The notes: generated by a model from the letters alone, not told the origin. DNA of 64,000 nucleotides from Mesorhizobium sp. CA14 (GCF_020165195.1 NZ_JAIUHR010000032.1:1-64000), one strand, 5' to 3'. Shown: positions 1-9,075, counted from the first letter of the stretch. Numbers and translations: made by a program.

Positions 1-76
1 AGCGATTCGTGTCTCATCCCCAGCGTAGAATCACAACCGATTCCGCGCCGCAATACCCTATCTTAGCGCCTATGCC

Positions 77-116
77 CGCAAGGGGGAGATCGGCAGCTTC
101 GGGGCCGGCGCTCCTC
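77..116. repeat. decayed copy of an intergenic palindromic repeat
   Basis: The stretch running from the GCAAGGGGGAGAT motif resembles one arm of the composite repeat at 36296-36451 (GCAAGGGGGGAGATTGGCAG, then a CTGGCGCTCC-like tail). Only one arm is present here, so it looks like a remnant. Nothing else is recognised in bases 1-134. Confidence 0.4.
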
Positions 117-134
117 CCGTCCTTACCCTCGATG

Positions 135-194
135 TTGACATCTGATAAAATAGCAATCTACTTTGCCGCGTAATCGGTTACGTAACCGATTACG
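135..194 (+). promoter_or_regulatory. promoter with tandem LacI-type operators for the sugar ABC operon
   Basis: A consensus -35 TTGACA lies at 135-140 and a plausible -10 CTACTT at 158-163, spacing 17. Two 12-bp sites fitting the LacI-family pattern GTAAnCGnTTAC abut each other: GTAATCGGTTAC at 170-181 and GTAACCGATTAC at 182-193. Together with one flanking base pair on each side they form a perfect 26-bp palindrome, 169-194. The operators cover the expected transcription start, a classic repression geometry. The obvious candidate ligand is the LacI-family protein at 3845-4843 in the same operon, which would make the system autoregulated. Confidence 0.8.
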
Positions 195-217
195 GCTCAA
201 TCAAGTGGAGGAGACTA

Positions 218-1183
218 ATGAGCAAGATTTCGAACATGCATGGGCTTGGCTCGTTCTCGCGCCGCCAGTTTCTCAAGACCAGCGCTTTGGCCGCCGGCGC
301 GCTGGCTCTGCCGCTAGGCCCGGCCCTCGCCGCCGACAAGCCGAAGGTCGGCCTGGTGATGAAGTCTTTAGCCAATGAGTTCTTCAAGCAGATGCAGGCC
401 GGCGCGGAGGAGTATGCGGCCAAGAACAAGGACAAGTTCGATTTCGCCGCCGTCGGCATGAAGGACGAGCGCGACTTCGCCGCCCAGGTCGACGCCATCG
501 AGAACTTCATCACCCAGAACTACAACATCATCGTGGTGGCGCCGGCGGATTCGAAAGCCATGGTCACGCCGATCGCCAAGGCGCTGAAGGCCGGCATCAA
601 GGTCATCAACATCGACGTCGCGCTCGACACCGAGGCCAAGAAGAAGGCCGGCATCGACCTCGCCTTCTTCGGTCCGGACAACCGCGCCGGCGCGAAGCTC
701 GCCGGCGACGCGCTCGGCAAGGCGCTGGGCAAGGGCGGCAAGGTCGTCATCCTCGAGGGCAATCCCGAGGCCGACAATGCCAAGCAGCGCAAGCTCGGCT
801 TCGACGATTCGGTGAAGGAGTACAAGCTCAAGCTGCTCGACTCCAAGACCGCGCATTGGGAGACCGAGGAAGCCAACACGCTGATGACCAACTTCCTCAC
901 CCAGCATCCCGACATCCAGGGCGTGATGGCGGCGAACGACTCCATGGCGCTCGGCGTCGTCAAGGCGATCGACGCTGCCGGCAAGTCCGGCCAGATCAAG
1001 GTCGTCGGCTTCGACAACATCCCGGCCGTCGGTCCGCTGCTGAAGGAAGGCAAGATGCTCGCCACCGTCGAGCAGTATGGCGCGAAGATGGCGGCGATGG
1101 GCATCGACTATGGTTTGCGCGAGCTGGCCGGCGAGAAATTCTCCGGCTGGGTCAAGACCGACGTCAAGCTGATCACCGCATGA
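218..1183 (+). CDS. sugar ABC transporter substrate-binding protein (CUT2/RbsB-like)
   Basis: Periplasmic binding protein for a sugar, feeding the ATPase and permease encoded next. The 321-residue product starts with a Tat-type signal: SRRQFLK near residues 14-20, then a hydrophobic stretch and an ALAA cleavage region near residue 39. The mature part has the Peripla_BP_4 pattern of ribose-type binding proteins: KPKVGLVMKSLANEFF at the N-terminus, ANDSMALGVVKA and VVGFDN in the second lobe. The start is fixed by the strong site GGAGGAG at 207-213. First gene of an operon under two LacI operators. The sugar cannot be read from the sequence. Confidence 0.92.
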   Translation: MSKISNMHGLGSFSRRQFLKTSALAAGALALPLGPALAADKPKVGLVMKSLANEFFKQMQAGAEEYAAKNKDKFDFAAVGMKDERDFAAQVDAIENFITQNYNIIVVAPADSKAMVTPIAKALKAGIKVINIDVALDTEAKKKAGIDLAFFGPDNRAGAKLAGDALGKALGKGGKVVILEGNPEADNAKQRKLGFDDSVKEYKLKLLDSKTAHWETEEANTLMTNFLTQHPDIQGVMAANDSMALGVVKAIDAAGKSGQIKVVGFDNIPAVGPLLKEGKMLATVEQYGAKMAAMGIDYGLRELAGEKFSGWVKTDVKLITA

Positions 1184-1319
1184 GGTGAGCCGGGGCGCCG
1201 GCACTCCCTTCCGGCGCCACGCTTCGCCTCTCTCGTCACCGCCGCCGGCAATTCCGGCGGCGGTGACGGAGCGCCCGCGCCGCTATCGCCGACGGGCACG
1301 GTTTAGGATTCTGCCGCCC

Positions 1320-2819
1320 ATGGATACGATTCTCTCCCTTGAAGGGGTCGGAAAGATCTTTCCCGGCGCTGTCGCGCTGAGCGAGGTGTCGCTGTCGATC
1401 GCGCGCGGCGAGACCCACATCATCCTGGGCGAGAACGGCGCCGGCAAGTCGACGCTGATCAAGCTCTTGGCCGGCATCTACCAGCCGGATTCGGGCAGGA
1501 TTGCCTTCAACGGCCAGCCCTACCAGCCGAAGACGCCGCATGATGCGCAGCAGAGCGGCATCCGCATCGTGCATCAGGAGCTCAATCTTCTGCCCTATCT
1601 CAGCATCGCCGAGAACCTGATGCTGGAAAGCCTGCCGCGCCGCGCCTTCGGTATCGTCGACCGCAAGGCGCTCAACAGCCGCGCCGTGGCGCTGCTCAGG
1701 GAAGTCGGCCTCGACATCGATCCGCGCACCAGGGTCGAGGCGCTGGGCGTGGCGCAGATGCAGCTGGTCGAGATCGCCAAGGCGCTGAGCTACGACTCGA
1801 AGCTTCTGGTGCTCGACGAGCCGACGGCGACGCTGACGCCGCCGGAGATCGAGCGGCTGTTTTCCATTATCAAGCGGCTGAAGGCCAAGGGCGTCACCAT
1901 CATCTACATCTCGCACCGGCTGCACGAGGTGTTCGAGATCGGCGACCGCGTGACGGTGTTGCGCAACGGCAGGCTGGTCGCGACGCGCGACCTTCACGGC
2001 CTTTCCGTGCCGGATATCGTGCGCATGATGATCGGCCGCGACATCGCCGACGAATTCGGTTTCGATGCCAGGGTCGTGCCCGGCAAGGTCGCGCTCAGCG
2101 TCGCCAATCTGAAGCGCGACGCCTCCACCCCCGAGATCTCCTTCTCCGTGCGCCATGGCGAGATCCTCGGCGTCGCCGGCCTGGTCGGCAGCGGCCGCAC
2201 CGAAGCCATGCGCGCGCTCTTCGGCGCCGACCCAAAGCTCGACGGCGTCGTCGAGATCGATGGCAAGCCGGTGGCGATCGCCGCGCCCAAGAATGCGGTG
2301 CGGCACGGCTTGAGCCTGCTCACCGAGGACCGCAAGGGCCAGGGCCTGCTGCTCGACATGGCCGTCGACAAGAACATCACCATCACCGATCTCAGCAAGA
2401 TCGCGCGCAACGGGCTGCTCAACCGAAGGACGGAGGCGGCGGCCGCCAACGATCTCGTCGGCCAACTGCGCGTCAAGGCGAGCTCGATCGAGCAGGCGGT
2501 GCGCAATCTCTCCGGCGGCAACCAGCAGAAGGTGGTGCTGGCCAAATGGCTGTTCCGCGGCACCTCGACGCTGATCCTCGACGAGCCGACGCGCGGCGTC
2601 GACATCGGCGCGCGGCGCGAGATCTACCAGCTTCTGTGGATGCTGGCGGCGCAGCAGAAAGGCATCATCATGGTATCCTCCGACCTGCCCGAATTGATGG
2701 GCATGTGCCACCGCATCATCGTCTTTTCCAGGAACAGGATCGTCGGCGAACTGGCGCGATCCGACTTCGACCAGGAGCGCATCCTGTCGCTCGCCTACCA
2801 GGAGTATGTGCGGCCATGA
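1320..2819 (+). CDS. sugar ABC transporter ATP-binding protein (RbsA-like, two ATPase domains)
   Basis: Cytoplasmic ATPase energising sugar uptake. From the ATG at 1320 it is 499 residues, the usual length of CUT2 ATPases. The N-terminal half has a good Walker A (GENGAGKST) and Walker B (LLVLDEPTATL). The C-terminal half has a degenerate Walker A (GLVGSGRTEA), the signature NLSGGNQQKVVLAKW and Walker B TLILDEPTRGVD. This asymmetry is typical of RbsA, AraG and MglA. An in-frame extension back to 1185 exists but has no family similarity, so the internal ATG is preferred. The stop overlaps the permease start by 4 bp (ATGA), indicating translational coupling. Confidence 0.93.
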   Translation: MDTILSLEGVGKIFPGAVALSEVSLSIARGETHIILGENGAGKSTLIKLLAGIYQPDSGRIAFNGQPYQPKTPHDAQQSGIRIVHQELNLLPYLSIAENLMLESLPRRAFGIVDRKALNSRAVALLREVGLDIDPRTRVEALGVAQMQLVEIAKALSYDSKLLVLDEPTATLTPPEIERLFSIIKRLKAKGVTIIYISHRLHEVFEIGDRVTVLRNGRLVATRDLHGLSVPDIVRMMIGRDIADEFGFDARVVPGKVALSVANLKRDASTPEISFSVRHGEILGVAGLVGSGRTEAMRALFGADPKLDGVVEIDGKPVAIAAPKNAVRHGLSLLTEDRKGQGLLLDMAVDKNITITDLSKIARNGLLNRRTEAAAANDLVGQLRVKASSIEQAVRNLSGGNQQKVVLAKWLFRGTSTLILDEPTRGVDIGARREIYQLLWMLAAQQKGIIMVSSDLPELMGMCHRIIVFSRNRIVGELARSDFDQERILSLAYQEYVRP

Positions 2820-3832
2820 GCGAGACGACCGAGATAGCCGTTGCGGCGCCTGTTTCTCCGGGCCGGGCAAAATTCCTGCGCTTTTTGGTGCGCGATGCCG
2901 GCGTGCTCCTGGCGCTGGTGCTGATCACGCTGTTCTTCTCGGCGACCGCTCCCTATTTCGCGACCTCCGGCAACGCGCTGAAGATCTTCGTGCAGATCGC
3001 CATCAACACGGTGCTGGCGGCCGGCATGACCTTCGTCATCCTCACCGGCGGCATCGATCTTTCGGTCGGCTCGGTGCTGGCGCTGTGCACCGTGGTCGGC
3101 GCCACCGTGATGATCAACGAAAGCCTGTCGCCGGCCGTGGCGATCACGCTGGCGCTTCTCGCCTGCATGGCGACGGGCGCCGTCTGCGGCTTCCTCAATG
3201 GCTGGATCTCGACGCGCTGGAAGATCCCCTCCTTCATCGTCACGCTCGGCATGCTCAACATGGCGGCGGGCGCGGCCCGCGTCGTCAGCGACAATTCCAC
3301 CATCACCGGCCTGCCGCAGAGTTTCGTGGATTTCGGCAACCTCATCATCGGCGGTTTCCTGCCGTCGATCTTCCTGGTGGCGGTGCTGGTGATCGCGGCC
3401 GGCTGGTTCGTGCTGCGCTTCACCGTCTTCGGCCGCATGATCTTCGCCGTGGGCACCAATGACGAGGCGGTGCGGCTGTCGGGCCACAATCCGGATTTCT
3501 ACAAGGTCGCCGCCTTCACCATCAGCGGGCTCACCGCCGGCATCGCGGCCATGGTCTATCTGTTGCGCCTCAACATCGGCAGCCCGATCGCCGGCGTCGG
3601 CTACGAGCTCAACGCGATCGCCGCCGTCATCATCGGCGGCACCAGCCTCAGCGGCGGCAAGGGCTCGATCATCGGCACGCTGGTCGGCGCCTGCATCCTG
3701 CAGGTGCTCTCCACCGGCTTGCAGCTGCTCGGCGTCGGCGACAATTTCAAACCGATCGTGATTGGCCTTGTCATCGTGCTCGCGGTCATCCTAGACGCGT
3801 ACCGGGAGAGACTGTTGCGGAAAATCCGCTGA
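2816..3832 (+). CDS. sugar ABC transporter permease (RbsC-like)
   Basis: Inner-membrane channel of the CUT2 transporter, expected to act as a homodimer. 338 residues with about eight to ten hydrophobic segments. It contains the family signature GGIDLSVGSVLAL after the second or third segment and the EAA-like loop region ELNAIAAVIIGGTSLSGGKGS near residues 263-283. The start ATG at 2816 overlaps the ATPase stop. Twelve bases separate its stop from the regulator gene, so all four genes form one transcription unit. Confidence 0.93.
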   Translation: MSETTEIAVAAPVSPGRAKFLRFLVRDAGVLLALVLITLFFSATAPYFATSGNALKIFVQIAINTVLAAGMTFVILTGGIDLSVGSVLALCTVVGATVMINESLSPAVAITLALLACMATGAVCGFLNGWISTRWKIPSFIVTLGMLNMAAGAARVVSDNSTITGLPQSFVDFGNLIIGGFLPSIFLVAVLVIAAGWFVLRFTVFGRMIFAVGTNDEAVRLSGHNPDFYKVAAFTISGLTAGIAAMVYLLRLNIGSPIAGVGYELNAIAAVIIGGTSLSGGKGSIIGTLVGACILQVLSTGLQLLGVGDNFKPIVIGLVIVLAVILDAYRERLLRKIR

Positions 3833-3844
3833 GGGGAACGGGCT

Positions 3845-4843
3845 ATGACGACGATCGCAGATGTCGCGCGGCGTGCGGGGGTGTCCGTCGCCACCGTCTC
3901 GCATGTGATGAACCACACGCGCCACGTCGAGCCGGAAACGGCCGAGCGGGTGCGCGCCGCGATCAGCGCGCTGCGCTACAGTCCGAACTCGGTGGCGCGG
4001 AGTCTGCGGCGCGGCGAGACCAAGACCATCGGCCTCTTGCTCCCCGACAATTCCAACCCGTTCTTCGCCAGCGTCGCGCGGCAGATCGAGGATGCGGGCT
4101 TCGTCTCCGGCTACACGGTGATCCTGTGCAACTCCGACGGCAATGCCGAGAAGGAGGAGCGCTACCTCTCGGTGCTGATGGCCAAGCAGATCGACGGGCT
4201 GATCTTCGCCGGCTCGTCCGACCATGCGCGCGTGTTCGCCCGCCTGTTGCCCAGCGTGCCTGCGGTGCTGCTCGACCGCGAGATCCAGTCGGTCAATGTC
4301 GATTCGGTGCTGGTCGACCACGAGCATGGCGGCTATCTCGCCGGCAAATACCTGGCCGGGCTCGGCCACAGGAAGATCGGCGTCATCGGCGGTCCGCGCG
4401 ATTCGAGCTCCAGCCCGGCCCGCCTGCGCGGCTTTGCCCGCGCGCTTGGCGAAGCAGGCATGGAGCTGCCGGCGTCGTCGATCGTCGATTCCGACTATCA
4501 TTTCGCTGGCGGCCGCCTGGCGATGGAGCAGCTTATGGTACAGGCGCCCAGCGTCACTGCGGTGTTCGCCTGCAACGACCTGATGGCGATGGGCGCGGTC
4601 ACCGCGCTGCGCTCGCGCGGATTGCACGTTCCCGACGACATGTCGATGATCGGCTTCGATGACATCCCCTATGCCGTCACCACATGGCCGCCGCTGACGA
4701 CGATCGCGCAGCCGGTGGAAAAGATCGGCACGTTGGCGGTGAGCCTGTTGCTCGGGAGGCTGGGCGAGCCGGAAGCGCCTTCAAGGCGCGAGGTGCTGGC
4801 GCCGGTGCTGGTTGAGAGGGAAAGCTGCGCGGCGCGGCGGTAG
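3845..4843 (+). CDS. LacI-family transcriptional regulator
   Basis: DNA-binding repressor of the upstream transporter, judged from position. The 332-residue product begins with the LacI helix-turn-helix (TTIADVARRAGVSVATVSHV) and hinge helix (NSVARSLRRGETKTIGLLLP), then a periplasmic-binding-protein-like sensor domain (NSNPFFASVARQIE, GHRKIGVIGG, FACNDLMAMGA, GFDDIPYA). It closes the transporter operon. Two GTAAnCGnTTAC sites upstream of the first gene fit the operator type of this family. The effector is probably the transported sugar or its phosphate, unknown here. Confidence 0.92.
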   Translation: MTTIADVARRAGVSVATVSHVMNHTRHVEPETAERVRAAISALRYSPNSVARSLRRGETKTIGLLLPDNSNPFFASVARQIEDAGFVSGYTVILCNSDGNAEKEERYLSVLMAKQIDGLIFAGSSDHARVFARLLPSVPAVLLDREIQSVNVDSVLVDHEHGGYLAGKYLAGLGHRKIGVIGGPRDSSSSPARLRGFARALGEAGMELPASSIVDSDYHFAGGRLAMEQLMVQAPSVTAVFACNDLMAMGAVTALRSRGLHVPDDMSMIGFDDIPYAVTTWPPLTTIAQPVEKIGTLAVSLLLGRLGEPEAPSRREVLAPVLVERESCAARR

Positions 4844-4870
4844 TGCTGGCAATTGCCGACGCCGGCGCTG

Positions 4871-5036
4871 CCCCCGCTCCGTCTCGGCGCTGCGCGCCGA
4901 TCCACCTCTCCCCCGCTTTGCGGGGGCGAGGAAAAGCCAATCGCTAACGGCGTGGCCTTGCAAGGCTTGGGTTCCTCGCCCCCGCCAAAGGCGGGGGAGA
5001 GGTGTCCGCGCAGCGGACGGAGAGGGGGGCGCCCTA
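4871..5036. repeat. rhizobial intergenic mosaic palindromic repeat (family A, copy 1)
   Basis: Contains a hairpin at 4905-4931 (CCTCTCCCCCGC / GCGGGGGCGAGG) and a second one starting at about 4972 (CCTCGCCCCCGCC / GGCGGGGGAGAGG), followed by a short GTCCGC/GCGGAC hairpin. Related blocks occur at 44401-44443, 50590-50731 and 54250-54382. No gene is seen between 4844 and 5046. Confidence 0.7.
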
Positions 5037-5046
5037 TGCGGTTGGC

Positions 5047-6105
5047 TTACGCCGCCGGCTGTATGGCCGCCCGCTCCAGCATGCCGAACAGGTCGCGCGG
5101 TTCGTCGGGGTCGGCGAGCAGGTCGAGCTCTTCATAGAGGCCGGTGGCCTGGAGCTGGTCGCGAACATAGCGCAGCGCGGAAAAATCTTCCGTGGCGAAG
5201 CCGACGGAATCGAACAGCGTGATCTGCTCCGGCGTCTTGCGGCCTTCAGCTTTCCCGGTCATCACCTGCCACAGCTCGGTCACAGGATGGTCGGCGTCGA
5301 GCTGCTGGATCTCGCCCTCGATGCGCGTCTGCGGCGGGAACTCGACGAAGATGTCGGAGCGCAACAGGATATCGCGGTGGAGTTCCGTCTTGCCCGGACA
5401 GTCGCCGCCGACGGCGTTGATATGGACGCCGGCGCCGACCATGTTGTCGGTGAGGATCGTGGCGTACTGCTTGTCGGCCGTCACCGTGGTGATGATGTCG
5501 ACGCCTTCCACGGCATCCTGCCCGGTCGAGCAGATGGTGACATCAAAACCCTTGCCGGCGAGGTTGCGGGCGCATTTTTCGGACGCCGAGCGGTCGATGT
5601 CGTAGAGCCGCAGCCGGTCGATGCCGATGAGCGCCTTGAAGGCGATGGCCTGGAACTCGGACTGGGCGCCGTTGCCGATGATGGCCATGGCTTGGCTGCC
5701 CTTGGGCGCCAGGTATTTAGCTGCCACCGCCGAAGTGGCCGCCGTGCGCAGCGCCGTCAGGATGGTCATTTCGGTGAGCAGCATCGGATAGCCGGAGCCG
5801 ACATCGGCGAGCACGCCGAAGGCGGTGACGGTCTGGCGGCCCTCGCGCATGTTCTTCGGATGGCCATTGACATATTTGAAGCCGTACATCTTGCCGTCGC
5901 TGGTCGGCATCAGCTCGATGACGCCGTCGTGGCTGTGCGAGGCGATGCGCGGCGTCTTGTCGAAAAGCTCCCAGCGGCGGAAATCCTCCTCGATATAGGC
6001 GGCGAGCTCGGTGAGGAAACGCTCGACGCCGATGACGAGCACCAGCTTCATCATGCGGTCGACGCTGACGAAGGGAACGATGGCAAGGCGCGAAGGCTGG
6101 GTCAT
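5047..6105 (-). CDS. ocd: ornithine cyclodeaminase
   Basis: Converts L-ornithine to L-proline and ammonia with NAD+, the step after arginase. The 352-residue protein belongs to the ornithine cyclodeaminase/mu-crystallin family: an N-terminal substrate lobe with GRQTVTAFGVLADV and EMTILTALRTAATSAVAA, the dinucleotide-binding segment AIIGNGAQSEFQAIA, and INAVGGDCPGKTELH near the active site. ATG at 6105 is chosen; a TTG two codons upstream is possible. Two bases separate it from the arginase stop, so the pair is one operon that takes arginine to proline. Confidence 0.9.
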   Translation of the reverse strand: MTQPSRLAIVPFVSVDRMMKLVLVIGVERFLTELAAYIEEDFRRWELFDKTPRIASHSHDGVIELMPTSDGKMYGFKYVNGHPKNMREGRQTVTAFGVLADVGSGYPMLLTEMTILTALRTAATSAVAAKYLAPKGSQAMAIIGNGAQSEFQAIAFKALIGIDRLRLYDIDRSASEKCARNLAGKGFDVTICSTGQDAVEGVDIITTVTADKQYATILTDNMVGAGVHINAVGGDCPGKTELHRDILLRSDIFVEFPPQTRIEGEIQQLDADHPVTELWQVMTGKAEGRKTPEQITLFDSVGFATEDFSALRYVRDQLQATGLYEELDLLADPDEPRDLFGMLERAAIQPAA

Positions 6106-6107
6106 GA

Positions 6108-7040
6108 TCAAAGGCTTCCGGAATGGCTGCGGGTCGGGCGATCCATGATGCGGCGGCCCATCAGGCTGGCGGCAAGGTCGACCAAAAGAATCGCGGTGCG
6201 GCCACGCTCGTCGAGGAACGGGTTCAATTCGACCAGGTCGAGGCTGGAGACCAGGCCTGAGTCGGACAGCATCTCCATCACCAGATGCGCCTCGCGGAAG
6301 GTGGCGCCGCCCGGCACGGTCGTGCCGACGGCTGGCGCGATCGAAGGGTCGAGGAAATCGACATCGAGACTGACATGCAGGAGGCCGTTCTCCTTCTCGA
6401 CGCGAGCCAGGAAGGCGCGCAGCAAGGGCGCGATGCCGTGCTCGTCGATGGCGCGCATGTCATGGACGGTGACGCCGGCTTCAGTGAGCGCGCGGCGCTC
6501 GGCCGGATCGACGCTGCGCAGGCCGATAGCGCAGATTCGGGCCGGGTCGACCGCTTGCGGCAGATCCGGGAAATAGCCTTTGAAGCCGGCCTGCCCGCTC
6601 GCATAGGCGAGCGGCACGCCGTGCAGATTGCCGCTGGTGGTGGTGTCGAGCGTGTGGAAATCGGGATGCGCGTCGAGCCACAGCACGAAGAGCGGCCGGC
6701 CGCGCTCGGCGGCGCGGCGCGCCACGCCCGACACCGTGCCGGCGGAGATCGAATGGTCGCCGCCGAGGAAGATCGGCATGGCGTCCCGCGAAGCTGCGTA
6801 GGCGGTCTCGGCGATCGCCGCCGTCCAGGCGGAAATCTCCGGCAGCGCCTTCAGCGCGAGATTGCCGTGCACCACCGGGCGGGCCGCGGCCTTCTCGACC
6901 GCGCCCCAGTCCTCGACCTCATGGCCGAGCTCGGCCAGCACCGAGACCAGCCCTGCCGTGCGCAGCGCGCTCGGCCCCATTTCGCATCCCATCCTGCCTG
7001 CGCCGTCCTGCACCGGCGCGCCGACGATCCTGCAGCGCAT
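6108..7040 (-). CDS. arginase
   Basis: Mn2+-dependent hydrolysis of arginine to ornithine and urea. The 310-residue product has the ureohydrolase metal motifs GGDHS, DAHPDFHT and SLDVDFLDP in the right order, and the N-terminal IVGAPVQDGAGRMGCEMGP typical of true arginases. The ATG at 7040 is preceded by AAGGG at the right distance; longer in-frame starts run through the divergent regulator and are rejected. First gene of the arginase-cyclodeaminase operon, divergent from an Lrp-type regulator. Confidence 0.92.
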   Translation of the reverse strand: MRCRIVGAPVQDGAGRMGCEMGPSALRTAGLVSVLAELGHEVEDWGAVEKAAARPVVHGNLALKALPEISAWTAAIAETAYAASRDAMPIFLGGDHSISAGTVSGVARRAAERGRPLFVLWLDAHPDFHTLDTTTSGNLHGVPLAYASGQAGFKGYFPDLPQAVDPARICAIGLRSVDPAERRALTEAGVTVHDMRAIDEHGIAPLLRAFLARVEKENGLLHVSLDVDFLDPSIAPAVGTTVPGGATFREAHLVMEMLSDSGLVSSLDLVELNPFLDERGRTAILLVDLAASLMGRRIMDRPTRSHSGSL

Positions 7041-7172
7041 GATTCTTTTAGCCCTTGCGATTGATTGGCTTAATTGGATCATCAGCCGCTGGCGGTTTGA
7101 ACAGGTGAAATTGGCATTTCGAGAAGAGTGATTTATCATTCTGGACAAGCGATTTGATCGAAGTGGGCAATC
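7041..7172. promoter_or_regulatory. divergent promoter region between arginase and Lrp regulator
   Basis: AT-richer 132-bp spacer between two divergent start codons. Lrp-family proteins commonly bind such spacers and control both the neighbour and themselves. I could not define a convincing -35/-10 pair or a clear operator by eye. Confidence 0.4.
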
Positions 7173-7613
7173 ATGGATGCGCTCGACGAAAGACTGGTCA
7201 CGCTTCTGCGGCACGATGCGCGGCGCAGCGTCTCCGACCTTGCCGTCGATCTCGGCGTCTCGCGCGCCACAGTCCGGGCGCGCATGGAGCGGCTGGAAAA
7301 ATCCGGTGAGATCATCGGCTACACGGTGGTGCTGCGCGCCGACGCGGTCGATCAGAGGATACGCGGCGTCATGATGATCGAGATCGAGGGCCACGCCGCC
7401 GACCGCGTCGTCAAGGCGCTGGGCGGCCTCGCCGAGGTCTCGACCATCCACACCACCAACGGCCGCTGGGACCTTGTGGTCGAGCTCGGCACCGCCACGC
7501 TTACGGATTTCGACGCGGTGCTGCGCCGCATCCGGCTGATCCCCGGCATAACGGGCAGCGAGACCAGCTTGTTGCTGGCGACACCGCGGACGACGCGGGC
7601 GCGGCTGGCGTAG
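7173..7613 (+). CDS. Lrp/AsnC-family transcriptional regulator of arginine catabolism
   Basis: 146-residue regulator with an N-terminal winged helix (ALDERLVTLLRHDARRSVSD, then SRATVRARMERLEKSGEIIGY) and a C-terminal RAM/AsnC ligand domain (STIHTTNGRWDLVVELGT). It is transcribed away from the arginase-cyclodeaminase operon, so it is likely its activator with arginine or ornithine as ligand; this is inferred from position and from similar gene pairs in rhizobia and agrobacteria. Confidence 0.88.
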   Translation: MDALDERLVTLLRHDARRSVSDLAVDLGVSRATVRARMERLEKSGEIIGYTVVLRADAVDQRIRGVMMIEIEGHAADRVVKALGGLAEVSTIHTTNGRWDLVVELGTATLTDFDAVLRRIRLIPGITGSETSLLLATPRTTRARLA

Positions 7614-7780
7614 TTTTATGATCGGTCGAGGCTTGCCGGCAGGCCCGCCTGCGCATCACGGTTGCGTGAGACTAGGGACGATCGGTGCCCCGAGAGCGTT
7701 AGTGGCGCATGATGTCCGACTCGCCGGGTGCTCCAAAACCCGAGCGCCCTCCTGAAATCCAATCCTTTTGGGAGAACACG

Positions 7781-8077
7781 ATGAAACATCTTCTCACGCC
7801 AATAGCGACTGGCCTGCTCATAGCCTCCACCGGCATGGTCTTGGCCGCCAACGTCCACACCGTAACGGGCACGACAGGTCAGCCGAACCAAACCATCGGC
7901 ACGCCTCAGACAGGAGATGCCACGCCGGGCCACGCCGCCTCCGCTCCGGGTTCGGCCTTCAACCCGGACGGCAACGCAGGAACGCATTACGCAGGCACCC
8001 AGCCGCAGAATTCGAAGAATCCGAAAAGCGTATCGCAATATGACGTGGCGGGGTTCCAGCAGTCCCACAATCATTAG
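7781..8077 (+). CDS. small exported protein of unknown function
   Basis: 98 residues. The N-terminus (KHLLTPIATGLLIASTGMVLA) is a Sec signal peptide with a likely cleavage after the VLA motif near residue 22. The mature part is short, rich in Gly, Thr, Asn and Gln, and probably disordered (TGTTGQPNQTIGTPQTGD). GGGAGAA precedes the ATG at 7781. A longer reading from 7709 would bury the signal peptide and is rejected. The function is not recognised. Confidence 0.7.
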   Translation: MKHLLTPIATGLLIASTGMVLAANVHTVTGTTGQPNQTIGTPQTGDATPGHAASAPGSAFNPDGNAGTHYAGTQPQNSKNPKSVSQYDVAGFQQSHNH

Positions 8078-8259
8078 GGACGGGCATTAGGCGACGGGGT
8101 TGCGCGTGGCGGAGAAAGCGAAGATCCCAAAAGAGCGCAGCTCAAGACGACACATGCCGGCGTTACTGCCGCCGCAGCATCGTGGGTATGCGGCACGCCG
8201 GTGTGAAGCCAGGCAAGGCTTGATCACACCGGCAACCGCTTTACCAAGAGGCATGTTCG

Positions 8260-8643
8260 TCAGCCGTTCGGATAATAGCCGCCGTCGGAGCCGTCGCCCA
8301 TATAGGTTCCCTGGCCGGTGGCATTCCGAAGCCGCTGATCCAGCTCATTGATCTGCCCGATCGCCGAACGGCCTCCGGCGGGCTTGATGGCATCGGCCTG
8401 CCGCATCAGGTCGCGGGCCTGGTCCTGTGTGATCTTGCCGGCCTGCCTGGCCGTGCGGATGCCTTGTTTCACGCCAAGCAGTTGCTCCGTCGCGGCTCTC
8501 GCTTCCGGGTTCGGCGGCACCGACGCCGTGGTCATGGTGTCGACCGCCGCTCTATGGTGGCGGTGCACGGCATAGGCGCTCGAAAGCGGTATGGCCGCGA
8601 AGATCGAGGCGGCCGCGATGATTTTAGGGGTGAAAGAACGCAT
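8260..8643 (-). CDS. exported protein of unknown function
   Basis: 127 residues starting with a signal peptide (RSFTPKIIAAASIFAAIPLSS, cleavage after AYA). The mature protein is mostly helical and charged (KQGIRTARQAGKITQDQARDL), with a Gly/Tyr-rich tail. The downstream ATG at 8643 is chosen because it places the signal peptide at the terminus. No catalytic motif is visible. Probably a periplasmic helper or structural protein. Confidence 0.7.
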   Translation of the reverse strand: MRSFTPKIIAAASIFAAIPLSSAYAVHRHHRAAVDTMTTASVPPNPEARAATEQLLGVKQGIRTARQAGKITQDQARDLMRQADAIKPAGGRSAIGQINELDQRLRNATGQGTYMGDGSDGGYYPNG

Positions 8644-8877
8644 GATGACATCTCCTCGTGATGGAGGAAGCGGCAAAGCCGCTTTATCCGAAACGGGCCG
8701 TCCGGTCGCGTCGTGTCGCGGTGCAGGCCATCCACCGCCGGCGGTTCTCGGCCCAGGGAGGAGATATAGAAATCGCCGCGGCGTTGAAATGGAGTGGCAC
8801 GCAAACGTTATCCGATGTGATCTGGGGTTGAATCGCCGATGCGGCGCAACGATGCGGTCCCCGAAGGCCGGACGTTT

Positions 8878-9075
8878 TCAGGCGACGCCGGCGAATGGGA
8901 CCGGCGAATGGCCAGCCTGCCCGCCAATTGCGGCATTGGCCCGGTCGGCCAACCGCTCGGCTTCGCTGCGCGTCAGCCCGATCAGCGGCCGGCCGTCCAT
9001 CTCTGCCGGGAGATCAAAAGCCAAATCACAGACAAGCCAGTCGTCACACGGATCCTGCATCGCCGCGAACCTCAT
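8878..9075 (-). CDS. short conserved protein, paralogue of the 9233-9565 product
   Basis: 65 residues. It aligns over about 50 residues with the product at 9233-9565: both start MRF.A.QDPC, continue W.V.DL and P.EM/P.QM, and share a (I/L)GLTR..AE.LA..AN block. Conservation at the protein level between two neighbouring open frames suggests real genes. A family-E repeat lies upstream of each copy. Function unknown. Confidence 0.55.
   Translation of the reverse strand: MRFAAMQDPCDDWLVCDLAFDLPAEMDGRPLIGLTRSEAERLADRANAAIGGQAGHSPVPFAGVA

Noticed and set aside
1185..1319. Longer N-terminus for the RbsA-like ATPase
   Set aside because: The extra 45 residues are Arg/Pro-rich without family similarity; the ATG at 1320 gives the standard N-terminus.
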